From Euzebya sp051004735 (lineage in GTDB: Bacteria > Actinomycetota > Nitriliruptoria > Euzebyales > Euzebyaceae): DNA of 64,000 nucleotides. Of the stretch, positions 57,523 to 64,000 are shown piece after piece. Location: NCBI GenBank assembly GCA_051004735.1, contig JBPCKA010000098.1, positions 28,375 through 92,374 of the forward strand, read 5' to 3'. Below the pieces are notes generated by a model. The model saw only the letters and a program-made list of their open reading frames with translations. It was not told the DNA's origin and ran no database searches. The translations under genes were made by a program, and so were the position numbers. How positions within the stretch are numbered: the first letter of the stretch is position 1; each line of letters begins with the position of its first letter.

Positions 57523-58314
57523 TCAGGTCGGGACCGCCCGGTATTCGCCCAACGTCATCAGCATGAAACCTTCGGCGAAACCTCGGCCGCCCAGGGACCC
57601 GAGCGCGCTGCGGTAGGCCGCCAGACCCGAGGCGGCGCGGACATAATCCACCGTCTGTAAGGCCACGTGGTACTCGGCCAGCGCAGCCTGCTTGCGATGA
57701 AAGACGTCGGTCACGTCCAGCAGAGCATTGACTGGCCCCGGCCCCCACACCTCATAGCCCAACACCACCACGGAGTCCGGCAGGCCACTGGCGGCCACCG
57801 CCCGCGCTGCCGCGGCGTGGTCGGGATGGCGATCAAGCAGTGAGGGCACATAGACGCACCCCACCCCCTGTCCGTGCATGGTGATCAGGCTGGTCAATTC
57901 GTCCATGTGCTGTGCCAGTCGCCCGTCGGGCAGCCGGGAGAACACCGGCTCGGTCCCAAGCCCTAGATGTACCACCGCGCGCCGCGACTCCGCCTCGCGC
58001 CGGGCTATGACGTCAGCACGACCCCCGGCCGTCGCACCGCCCGATGTCAGGACCACCACACGGACCTCATCACCTTCGTCCACATGGCGCGCTATCGCCC
58101 CGCCGGGACCGATCGCCTCGTCATCGGGATGAGGCGCAAGGACCAGGGCCGGCCCGGCCACCGGTCCCGGCAGTAGCGTCGGGCCGTCCGCTGCGCGCGT
58201 GACCAGCGCAAGCGCCAGTTCTCGGGTATGAGTGGGCAGTGCAGCCACCAGACCAGGCCCGGCGCGACGTATCCGACGCCTGACAGCCGCAAAGCCGCTG
58301 GTTGAAGACCTCAC
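57523..58314 (-). CDS. PIG-L/LmbE family deacetylase
   Basis: 263 aa from GTG 58314. Zinc-dependent N-deacetylase: A-P-H-P-D-D-E-A-I-G-P-G-G (about 60-72) is the signature and R-H-P-D-H-A-A-A-A-R gives the third ligand. Acts on N-acetylglucosaminyl lipids or thiol precursors such as mycothiol-type compounds. The start overlaps the stop of the tiny zinc-finger gene upstream (GTGA). Confidence 0.88.
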   Translation of the reverse strand: MRSSTSGFAAVRRRIRRAGPGLVAALPTHTRELALALVTRAADGPTLLPGPVAGPALVLAPHPDDEAIGPGGAIARHVDEGDEVRVVVLTSGGATAGGRADVIARREAESRRAVVHLGLGTEPVFSRLPDGRLAQHMDELTSLITMHGQGVGCVYVPSLLDRHPDHAAAARAVAASGLPDSVVVLGYEVWGPGPVNALLDVTDVFHRKQAALAEYHVALQTVDYVRAASGLAAYRSALGSLGGRGFAEGFMLMTLGEYRAVPT

Positions 58315-58484
58315 CGAGATTCGCTGTCCGGCGCATCCTTGGGCTTGACAATGCCCACACGGCGGGAGGGCGGTTGCAGGTGGTCAGTGACCTCAGGGCC
58401 GATGTCGTGATCCTTGGACATGTGATCGGCCAGCATCGGGGCCAGGTCGAAACGAAGGGGGCAGCGGGGGCATTGCAGAACCAT
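58311..58484 (-). CDS. Tiny zinc-finger-like protein upstream of the deacetylase gene
   Basis: 57 aa from ATG 58484, preceded by a full AGGAGG site. Reads M-V-L-Q-C-P-R-C-P-L-R-F, then D-H-M-S-K-D-H: a C-x2-C plus paired His residues, the pattern of a single C2H2-type finger. Its stop overlaps the PIG-L GTG, so the two are cotranslated. Too short for many gene finders. Function unknown. Confidence 0.75.
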   Translation of the reverse strand: MVLQCPRCPLRFDLAPMLADHMSKDHDIGPEVTDHLQPPSRRVGIVKPKDAPDSESR

Positions 58485-58517
58485 CTCGGACCTCCTCAGG
58501 GGGTTGCAGACACTCGG

Positions 58518-59321
58518 TCAGTGATCGGCTCCGGCCAGGAACGGCACCAGCAGACCCAGCATGGCCTGCGGATTCTCCTGTGCCGGACAGTGCAGTGCAT
58601 CGGGAATCACTTCATAGCGTGCCCCGGGAATTCGTCGGGCCAACAAGCGCTGTTCATGCGGCAGCCACGTGGTGTCGCCCTCCCCATGGCACACCAGAAC
58701 CGGGAAATCGATCCCGTAGAGAAACGCGCCCAACGGCATGGCCGTCACCAGATTGCGTGCGACACCCAGCACCGCCTGAGGTGTCATCGCCAAGAAGCGC
58801 CGGCGCACGAATGCGCTGCGGGCGTCGGGTGCCACGTCGTCCTGCGTCGCCTCATTCAGCTGTGACCAGGCCTGCTCCATCCCGCGGTCACGTGCCGTGG
58901 TGGCGACGCGAATCACGTGCTGACTGGACTCCTCCCCCAAGGCACCCACGCCCGTGCCGATGAGGGTCATGGACCGCAGGCGGTGCGCGGCCAGGTAGGC
59001 CACTCGCTGGGCAATCAGACCACCGTGGGAATGGCCCACCAGATGCAGATCCTCGATTCCCAGCGCAGCAAGCAGATCAAGGACCCAGCGGACGTGTGCG
59101 GCCAGACCGTAGTCATCGTCCGAGTTGGCCGGGCAGGTGCCATGACCGGGCAGATCGGGCACCACCACCCGACGATGGGCGGCGACGGCCTCAGCAATTC
59201 TTGAGAAGTCCTCCTTCGAACCGGTCCACCCATGCAACAGCACCACCGGCGCGGCGTGTGAACCGTCGCTGTGATCGACGTCGATCACGTCCCCGATCTG
59301 GGGGTCAGCGGTGAAACCCAT
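58518..59321 (-). CDS. Alpha/beta hydrolase
   Basis: 267 aa. Oxyanion block V-L-L-H-G-W-T-G (about 27-34), nucleophile G-H-S-H-G-G (Ser about 98), acid in V-L-V-C-H-G-E-G-D and C-terminal His in P-D-A-L-H-C-P. Esterase, lipase or related; the substrate is not evident. Divergent from hemQ and 34 bp upstream of the zinc-finger gene. Confidence 0.9.
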   Translation of the reverse strand: MGFTADPQIGDVIDVDHSDGSHAAPVVLLHGWTGSKEDFSRIAEAVAAHRRVVVPDLPGHGTCPANSDDDYGLAAHVRWVLDLLAALGIEDLHLVGHSHGGLIAQRVAYLAAHRLRSMTLIGTGVGALGEESSQHVIRVATTARDRGMEQAWSQLNEATQDDVAPDARSAFVRRRFLAMTPQAVLGVARNLVTAMPLGAFLYGIDFPVLVCHGEGDTTWLPHEQRLLARRIPGARYEVIPDALHCPAQENPQAMLGLLVPFLAGADH

Positions 59322-59412
59322 GTCGTGAGTGTGCCGTATCGCCGTGGACTGGCAGGCTTTCTGTCACGATGCCGCGCCCGTGACGGCGCCCTACACAACC
59401 GTTGAGGAGACT

Positions 59413-60210
59413 ATGCCGACCGAACCAAGCGTTGGATGGGGTGTGCTGCACCTGTTCTTCCACTTCAGGCGTTCGCTGCTTGAGGATCCGGTCCACGCGG
59501 CCGGGGAGTTCATCCAGCGTGTTACCGAGTTCGACTCCCGCGAGGACTACCAGGCGATCACCTTCAGTGTCCTGGGGCAGAAGGCCGACCTGGGGCTGAT
59601 GCTGCTGGGACCTGACCTTGACGTGCTGGACAGCTTTGCAACCGAGCTGCCCAACAGCCCGCTGGGGGCGGCACTGCTGCCCGCCGCGAGCTACGTGAGC
59701 CTGACCGAGACCAGCGAGTACACCTCGACTGGTGAGGACGAGCGTGCCCGACTGATCGATCAGGACGGCCTGGACCCTGACGGTGAGGAACTGCAGCAGA
59801 AGGTCGCAGAGTTCGACCAGCGCATGACCGCCTACCGCGAACACAAGCTGCACCCGACGCTGCCGCGCACCAAGATCATCGGCTTTTACCCGATGAGCAA
59901 ACGGCGTCAGATCGGGGCCAACTGGTTCGAGTTGCCCTTCGAGGATCGCAAGGATCTCATGGCGGGTCACGCCAAGGTGGGACGAACCTTTCGCGGCCGG
60001 GTGACGCAGCTCATCACCGGCTCAACCGGTCTGGATGACTGGGAGTGGGGGGTCACCCTGCTGACCGATGACCCCGCGACGCTAAAGGAAATCGTCTACG
60101 AGATGCGCTTTGACAAGGTCAGCTCTGCCTACGCCGAGTTCGGCCCCTTCGTCACCGGTCTGGTGATGGAGCCTTCAGCCCTCATGCGGCGGCTGGGGAT
60201 GACCACCTGA
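59413..60210 (+). CDS. hemQ: Coproheme decarboxylase HemQ (chlorite dismutase family)
   Basis: 265 aa from ATG 59413 after GAGGAG. Makes heme b from coproheme in the Gram-positive pathway. Heme-ligand His186 lies in M-A-G-H-A-K-V-G-R-T-F and the reactive Tyr159 in G-F-Y-P-M-S-K-R-R. Ferrochelatase and HemY genes are not in the window. Followed by a hairpin shared with the convergent HU gene. Confidence 0.93.
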   Translation: MPTEPSVGWGVLHLFFHFRRSLLEDPVHAAGEFIQRVTEFDSREDYQAITFSVLGQKADLGLMLLGPDLDVLDSFATELPNSPLGAALLPAASYVSLTETSEYTSTGEDERARLIDQDGLDPDGEELQQKVAEFDQRMTAYREHKLHPTLPRTKIIGFYPMSKRRQIGANWFELPFEDRKDLMAGHAKVGRTFRGRVTQLITGSTGLDDWEWGVTLLTDDPATLKEIVYEMRFDKVSSAYAEFGPFVTGLVMEPSALMRRLGMTT

Positions 60211-60226
60211 TCCCGGTGTCACTGAC

Positions 60227-60257
60227 GCGAGGGGCTCCTCAAAGAAAAGCCCCTCGC
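60227..60257. terminator. Bidirectional hairpin terminator between hemQ and hup
   Basis: Perfect 10-bp arms GCGAGGGGCT (60227-60236) and AGCCCCTCGC (60248-60257) with an A-rich 11-nt loop, exactly between the convergent hemQ and HU genes. Confidence 0.8.
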
Positions 60258-60271
60258 CTGCCTCTTTGGGA

Positions 60272-60547
60272 TTACCGGTTGACGGCATCCTTGAACTTCT
60301 TGGCCGCCTTGAACCGCGGGGTCTTTGATGCGGAGATGTCGATCTCCTCACCGGTCTGGGGGTTACGGCCCTTGCGGGCTGCGTTGTCACGCTGGTCGAA
60401 GTTGCCAAAGTCGGTCACCGAGACCTTCTCGCCGGAGGCCACAGCCTCGGTGATGGTCGACACGATCGCGTCCAGGGCGGTGTTCATGTCGCTCTTGGAC
60501 AGTCCCGACGCGTCGGCTGCGGATGCGATGAGTTCTGACTTGTTCAT
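60272..60547 (-). CDS. hup: HU family DNA-binding protein
   Basis: 91 aa. Starts M-N-K-S-E-L-I-A-S-A-A and contains V-S-V-T-D-F-G-N-F and G-R-N-P-Q-T-G-E-E-I-D-I, the HU beta-arm signature. Bends DNA and compacts the nucleoid as a dimer. It lacks the long Lys/Ala-rich tail seen in mycobacterial HupB. Divergent from the SGNH gene. Confidence 0.96.
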   Translation of the reverse strand: MNKSELIASAADASGLSKSDMNTALDAIVSTITEAVASGEKVSVTDFGNFDQRDNAARKGRNPQTGEEIDISASKTPRFKAAKKFKDAVNR

Positions 60548-60562
60548 GATCGATACTCTCCC

Positions 60563-61441
60563 GTGATGGGTGGTCGTGGTGGATCCGAACCTGCTAGCCC
60601 GGATGCGAAACCTGCAAGGCGGTCTGGCCCGCGAGTCGAGGCGCTACGTTGCCCGCCCACGGCCCGTCTGGCAAGCATCTCCGACGATATCGGTCGGATT
60701 GTCGTGCTGGCGGACTCCCTTTCCTTCCATGGTCCCGACGGACCAGTACCACTTGATGAGCCTCGCGTCTACCCCAACATCTTGGGGTATGAGCTGGATA
60801 GGTTGACCGGACGGCCGTGGTCGGTACAGGTTTGGGCCCGGGCGGGATGGGGTGTCCGGGAAATGTGGCTTGCGTTGCAAAAGGACGTGCATCTGCAGCA
60901 GCAGATGCTGATGTCGGCCGATGCGGTGGTTCTGGGGATCGGCTCCGCGGATCAACTCAGCGTCGCCGTCCCGCGGTGGGTGATGATGTCGCTGCCCTAC
61001 CTTCGCCCCAAGCGTGTTCGACGCGAACTGCGCCGTCGAATTGATCATGTTCATCCCCTGGCGACGCGTCTGACCGGTGGTCGGTTTCGGTTCACGCCGC
61101 CGGAGGTGATTGCCCATGGCTGGACGAAATCTGTTGACGCCATCCGTTTGTTCGCTGGTTCCGAGGTTCCCTTGGTGGCGGTTCTGCCCGCCTTTCATCG
61201 CACCGTCTACTACGGCGGGATGACCACACACCACCGTCGTGTCCACTCGTTGTTCGTTGATCTGGCGGCCAGCCACGACGTCACCACGGTCGATCTGGCC
61301 CTGTTGACGCGTGACCGATTGGACGAACTGAACTCCGACGGTGCCCACTGGTCCTGGGACATCCATCGTGACGTCGGGGTGGCGATGGCTATTGCCCTGG
61401 CGCCTCAGATCGCTGCTGTCCCCCGCACTGGGCAGCCGTGA
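60563..61441 (+). CDS. SGNH-type acyltransferase/hydrolase, like diglucosylglycerate octanoyltransferase
   Basis: 292 aa; GTG 60563 or ATG 60566, though the first 40 residues look poorly conserved. The core starts D-I-G-R-I-V-V-L-A-D-S-L-S-F-H-G-P (Ser of the G-D-S-like block), then V-Y-P-N-I-L-G-Y-E-L and W-A-R-A-G-W-G-V-R-E-M-W, and ends with D-G-A-H-W-S-W-D. This layout recalls OctT, which octanoylates diglucosylglycerate in mycobacterial methylglucose lipopolysaccharide synthesis. None of the other genes of that pathway is nearby. Confidence 0.7.
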   Translation: MMGGRGGSEPASPDAKPARRSGPRVEALRCPPTARLASISDDIGRIVVLADSLSFHGPDGPVPLDEPRVYPNILGYELDRLTGRPWSVQVWARAGWGVREMWLALQKDVHLQQQMLMSADAVVLGIGSADQLSVAVPRWVMMSLPYLRPKRVRRELRRRIDHVHPLATRLTGGRFRFTPPEVIAHGWTKSVDAIRLFAGSEVPLVAVLPAFHRTVYYGGMTTHHRRVHSLFVDLAASHDVTTVDLALLTRDRLDELNSDGAHWSWDIHRDVGVAMAIALAPQIAAVPRTGQP

Positions 61442-61489
61442 TGGCGCCACACCGCAGCCGATCGTAAGAGTTGGCGCGGTGTCCGGGCT

Positions 61490-61495
61490 TACACT
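61490..61495 (+). promoter_or_regulatory. -10 box TACACT, likely leaderless promoter
   Basis: TACACT is followed by 7 nt and then the GTG at 61503, with no ribosome-binding site. Confidence 0.5.
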
Positions 61496-61502
61496 ACGCG
61501 GT

Positions 61503-61934
61503 GTGGAACTCCTGCTGCCCCTGTTCTTCCTGATCCCCTTCGTCCTGGTCTTCGCTTCGTTGGGCGTGTGGATCTGGGGCCTGATCGACGCCCTGTTGGT
61601 GCCTGCTGATGTCTTCTACCGCACGGGCTCAAAGGTGCTGTGGGGGGTCCTGATCGGTGTCGTCGGCCCACTGGCCGCGATCGTGTACTTCATCGTGGGC
61701 CGGCCCGACAAGCCCACCAGGGACTGGCTCAAGGCCCAGCGTCTGGCCGGGGTCGACCTGCGGGCCTACCAGTACTACAACCAGCCCATCACCGGTCCTG
61801 GCGGCCCCTTCCAACCCCATGGACCCGGACCCGGCTACGCGCCCTCCGGCGGCCCTTCGGTTCCGGCTTCGTTTCCCTCACCCCATCCCTCCAGTCCCCC
61901 GCAGGGGTATCCGCCATCGCCGCCCAGCTTCTGA
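61503..61934 (+). CDS. Small membrane protein with PLDc_N-like helices and Pro-rich tail
   Basis: 143 aa from GTG 61503. Two membrane helices (about 3-27 and 45-65) with V-W-I-W-G-L-I-D-A-L-L and Y-F-I-V-G-R-P resemble the phospholipase D-nuclease N-terminal (cardiolipin-synthase-like) membrane module; no phospholipase domain follows. The last 50 residues are Pro/Gly/Ser-rich. Common in Actinobacteria; function unknown. Confidence 0.72.
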   Translation: MELLLPLFFLIPFVLVFASLGVWIWGLIDALLVPADVFYRTGSKVLWGVLIGVVGPLAAIVYFIVGRPDKPTRDWLKAQRLAGVDLRAYQYYNQPITGPGGPFQPHGPGPGYAPSGGPSVPASFPSPHPSSPPQGYPPSPPSF

Positions 61935-61968
61935 TCCGGGCTGCTGATACACACGAGGAGCGGAATCA

Positions 61969-62586
61969 GTGATGGGGCAGGTTCAGGCCGACGGCCAACG
62001 TGAGGGACGTGGGCTGGCCACCCGGCGCACCCTGGTGTCCGCAGCGCTTGAATTGTTTGCCAAACAGGGCGTGGAAGGCACCTCGATTGATGAGATCACC
62101 GCTGCCGCCGCGGTTGCCAAGGGCACGTTCTACGTGCACTTCCAGCGCAAGCAGGATGTGCTGCTGGAGTGGGCCGCCGAACTGGTCCAGGCCATCGACA
62201 CCGCTGATCTGGCCCAGCACGCCCCTACGGCATTGCGTGAACTGGCAGCATTGCTGGCCCAGAAGATGGATGAGGGACCGCGCCAACTGGTCGGACGGAT
62301 GGTCCGGGAGATGGTTGGCAACTCCGCGGACTGGGTGAGGGTCCTGGGTGACCGGCCGACGTTGTGGGCCAAGATCATCCCGATCATCGAGCGGGGTCAG
62401 GCTGCAGGGACGATGCGCACCGACATGTCTCCACTTCGTCTGGCCATGGCCCTGACCATCCAGTGGCTGGACAACACCGTGGGGTGGGCCGAACGCCCCA
62501 ACGCCCGCCCGCTGCCCCAGGCCTTGACGCTGGCAACCGAGTTGTTCCTTGGCGGAGCCGAGGCCCAGGAGTCAATGGACCGGTGA
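61969..62586 (+). CDS. TetR family transcriptional regulator
   Basis: 205 aa; GTG 61969 is 8 nt after GAGGAG, ATG 61972 also possible. Helix-turn-helix: A-L-E-L-F-A-K-Q-G-V-E-G-T-S-I-D-E-I and G-T-F-Y-V-H-F. The rest is an all-helical ligand domain. Overlaps the HAD gene by 4 bp, so the two are cotranscribed. Targets unknown. Confidence 0.9.
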   Translation: MMGQVQADGQREGRGLATRRTLVSAALELFAKQGVEGTSIDEITAAAAVAKGTFYVHFQRKQDVLLEWAAELVQAIDTADLAQHAPTALRELAALLAQKMDEGPRQLVGRMVREMVGNSADWVRVLGDRPTLWAKIIPIIERGQAAGTMRTDMSPLRLAMALTIQWLDNTVGWAERPNARPLPQALTLATELFLGGAEAQESMDR

Positions 62587-63257
62587 TCACGGAACAGCCG
62601 TGGGTGTGCCTGGACATCGGTGAGACGCTGATTGATGAGACCCGTGTCTGGACCACCTGGGCACAGGTGCTGGGCGTGACACCCCTGGTGTTGCACGCGG
62701 CCTTGGGCGTGGCAGTGGCCCAGGGAGAGTCCCATCCGCAGGCGTTGGCACGCTTTGACCCCGGCTGGCAGGGCCGCGTGGATGACTTTGAGACCGCGTT
62801 CGGTGGGTTCATCCCCGCCGATCTGTACCCGGATGCCGTGCCGGGGTTGGCGGCGTTCTCCGAGGCAGGGCTCGCCGTCGCGGTCATCGGCAACCAACCA
62901 GCCGGGCGCACGGCCGAATTGCGGGCCATCGGTGTTCAGCCTGACGTGATGGTGATGTCGCAGGAACTGGGGGCAGCCAAACCAGATCCGGCCTTCTTTG
63001 CAGCTGCGCTGCGTGCGATGGGGTCACCGCGCCCCGAGGACGTCACCTACGTCGGGGACCGCGTCGACAACGATGTCGTGCCCGCACACAGGGCGGGACT
63101 CCGGGTGGTCCATCTGCGCCGGGGCCCGTGGGGGATCCTGGGACCCCAGGACCAAGGCCAGGCCGACGCGGTGGCAGACAATCTGGCGGAAGTGCTAGCC
63201 GCCATCACGTCCTGGTCCTCAGCTTTCCGGGGGCCACCAGCTAACCCTCAGATCTGA
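62583..63257 (+). CDS. HAD superfamily hydrolase ending in a palindromic repeat
   Basis: 224 aa from GTG 62583, overlapping the TetR stop. The nucleophile motif is V-C-L-D-I-G-E-T-L (second Asp replaced by Glu in the usual D-x-D position), with motif II V-I-G-N-Q and motifs III/IV A-A-K-P-D-P and Y-V-G-D-R-V-D-N-D. The final residues N-P-Q-I and the stop are encoded by the CTCAGATCTGAG repeat. Substrate unknown. Confidence 0.85.
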   Translation: MITEQPWVCLDIGETLIDETRVWTTWAQVLGVTPLVLHAALGVAVAQGESHPQALARFDPGWQGRVDDFETAFGGFIPADLYPDAVPGLAAFSEAGLAVAVIGNQPAGRTAELRAIGVQPDVMVMSQELGAAKPDPAFFAAALRAMGSPRPEDVTYVGDRVDNDVVPAHRAGLRVVHLRRGPWGILGPQDQGQADAVADNLAEVLAAITSWSSAFRGPPANPQI

Positions 63258-63332
63258 GCTTTCGTGGGCGAAAGCCGGACCTACCCTCAGATCTGAGCTT
63301 TCCGGGGCCACCAGCTAACCCTCAGATCTGAG
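63247..63332. repeat. Palindromic repeat cluster C (3 copies of CTCAGATCTGAG)
   Basis: Copies at 63247-63258, 63286-63297 and 63321-63332 (steps 39 and 35 bp). The first spacer holds a second hairpin, CTTTCG-TGGG-CGAAAG (63259-63274). A degraded CTCAGCTTTCCGG sits at about 63218. The cluster lies between two convergent genes and supplies the HAD stop. Confidence 0.92.
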
Positions 63333-63337
63333 GCTTC

Positions 63338-63697
63338 TTAGGACTTCAGCAGCGACGCGAAGCGGCCCCAGGACTCCGGGTCATCTCCCACTGACAACTC
63401 TTTCCCGTAGCGCACCAACGGCAGGCTGATCACACCCGGGTACCGACACATCCGCTGGATCCAATCGTCTGGGCCTGCGGAGAAGTACTGCAATCCCGCC
63501 TCCACATAGGTCTTGGAGGTCTTGTCCAGCACCGCCTGGACCCCGAAGCGGTCAACCCATTTTCGCAGCTCACCAGGTGCGGGCGGTTTCTCAAGGACAT
63601 TGACGGCGTGGAACCGAACCCCGCGTTCCTTGAAGAACCGCTCCGCCTTGCGGGCCGTCTTGTGTTTGGGGCTGGTGAAGATCTGCAGGTCAGCCAT
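63338..63697 (-). CDS. ArsC/Spx-like protein lacking the active-site cysteine
   Basis: 119 aa. ArsC-type thioredoxin-related fold: L-Q-I-F-T-S-P-K-H-K-T-A-R-K-A-E-R-F-F-K at the start, where the family normally shows a Cys about residue 11-14; here there is none. The C-terminal block P-L-V-R-Y-G-K-E-L-S-V-G is kept. It cannot be an arsenate reductase of the usual kind; a regulatory or binding role, or loss of function, is possible. Confidence 0.78.
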   Translation of the reverse strand: MADLQIFTSPKHKTARKAERFFKERGVRFHAVNVLEKPPAPGELRKWVDRFGVQAVLDKTSKTYVEAGLQYFSAGPDDWIQRMCRYPGVISLPLVRYGKELSVGDDPESWGRFASLLKS

Positions 63698-63743
63698 GGG
63701 CAGGAAGGCTAGCGGCCGGCCATGATCGGGTGGGTGGTCGGGC

Positions 63744-63749
63744 TAGGCT
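63744..63749 (+). promoter_or_regulatory. -10 box TAGGCT, likely leaderless promoter
   Basis: TAGGCT ends 9 nt before the ATG at 63759. Confidence 0.4.
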
Positions 63750-63758
63750 GCGCTGACC

Positions 63759-64000
63759 ATGACTGTCTTGACCGACCTCTCTGTTCCCAAGCTTGCAGCT
63801 GCGGTCCGTAGCCGTCGGATCGGAGCGGTCGAGCTGACCCAGTTGGCGCTGGACTCCATCGCAGCAGGCGACGAAATCATCAACGCCGTGGTCCACGTCG
63901 ATGCCGCACAGGCGGCGGCCAACCCCAAAAAAACCCACCAACAAGCCACCCGCCACCCAGACTCTCTCCCTGCCTCCGCAGATGTGCCAAGATTGATTAC
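63759..64000 (+). CDS. Amidase N-terminus, partial and possibly disrupted
   Basis: About 80 codons to the window edge. The first 50 residues (L-T-D-L-S-V-P-K-L-A-A-A-V-R-S-R-R and N-A-V-V-H-V-D-A-A-Q-A-A-A) match the N-terminal helices of amidase-signature (GatA-like) enzymes. After a run of seven A at about 63928 the sequence becomes Thr/His/Pro-rich and no longer looks like an amidase, so a frameshift or insertion may follow. Confidence 0.55.
   Translation, partial: MTVLTDLSVPKLAAAVRSRRIGAVELTQLALDSIAAGDEIINAVVHVDAAQAAANPKKTHQQATRHPDSLPASADVPRLI

Overview
The window is GC-rich, densely coded chromosomal DNA of an actinobacterium. Supporting markers are DUF3039, DUF3040 and DUF6504 proteins, a septum-formation-type lipoprotein, homodimeric AceE, coproheme-type HemQ, EF-G2, DnaE2 with an actinobacterial LexA box, a PASTA-domain Ser/Thr kinase and many GTG starts. 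The sequence alone does not fix the genus. No rRNA, tRNA, CRISPR array or phage was seen.

Layout. 1-7.1 kb: edge of a peptide-type ABC importer (permease start and lipoprotein), then a MoxR/DUF58/transglutaminase operon and a DUF3040 protein. 7.2-14.9 kb: a crotonase-family protein, DNA polymerase IV, a GAF/histidine-kinase-like protein with missing parts, and DnaE2 under a perfect LexA box. 14.9-17.4 kb: a Mug-type glycosylase, then a scar made of a frameshifted clostripain fragment, a complete ISAzo13-type insertion sequence and an orphan membrane-tail fragment. 17.4-26.2 kb: SMP-30-like and RidA proteins, a 5'-3' exonuclease/hydroxyproline dehydratase/MFS operon, an L,D-transpeptidase, aceE and a septum-formation lipoprotein. 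26.2-27.4 kb: two tandem VapBC-type modules, one with a beheaded toxin. 27.4-31.2 kb: DUF3039, DUF1028, EF-G2 and an SOS-box DUF6504 gene.

31.2-34.9 kb is an arginine/ornithine catabolic locus: orphan glycine-betaine-type binding protein, GntR/FCD regulator, an amidinotransferase-fold hydrolase and ornithine aminotransferase, with a perfect GntR-type palindrome over the hydrolase promoter. 36-39.5 kb carries thiE, thiG, thiS and thiO. 39.7-40.1 kb is a wrecked histidine kinase followed by a palindromic repeat array. 40.1-48.2 kb holds PknB, zinc-ribbon and lipoprotein genes, a lone receiver, a molybdopterin oxidoreductase, phosphofructokinase and glycerol kinase.

50.4-57.4 kb is an unbroken minus-strand run of nine genes: rhomboid protease, two START-like proteins, a zinc-ribbon protein, an ArsA/Get3 ATPase, a Cys-rich small protein, a bacterial eRF1-like protein, a ROK kinase lacking its zinc cysteines, and a homogentisate-type prenyltransferase. 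It is the best candidate here for an uncharacterised system. 57.5-64 kb: PIG-L deacetylase with a tiny zinc-finger partner, hydrolase, HemQ, HU, an SGNH protein like diglucosylglycerate octanoyltransferase, TetR, HAD, an ArsC-like protein without its cysteine, and the start of an amidase.

Three threads run through the window. One 12-bp palindrome, CTCAGATCTGAG, occurs nine times in three 3'-end clusters. Short tandem duplications lie over stop codons. Many genes have a TAnnnT -10 box only 7-9 nt before the start codon, which suggests leaderless transcripts.
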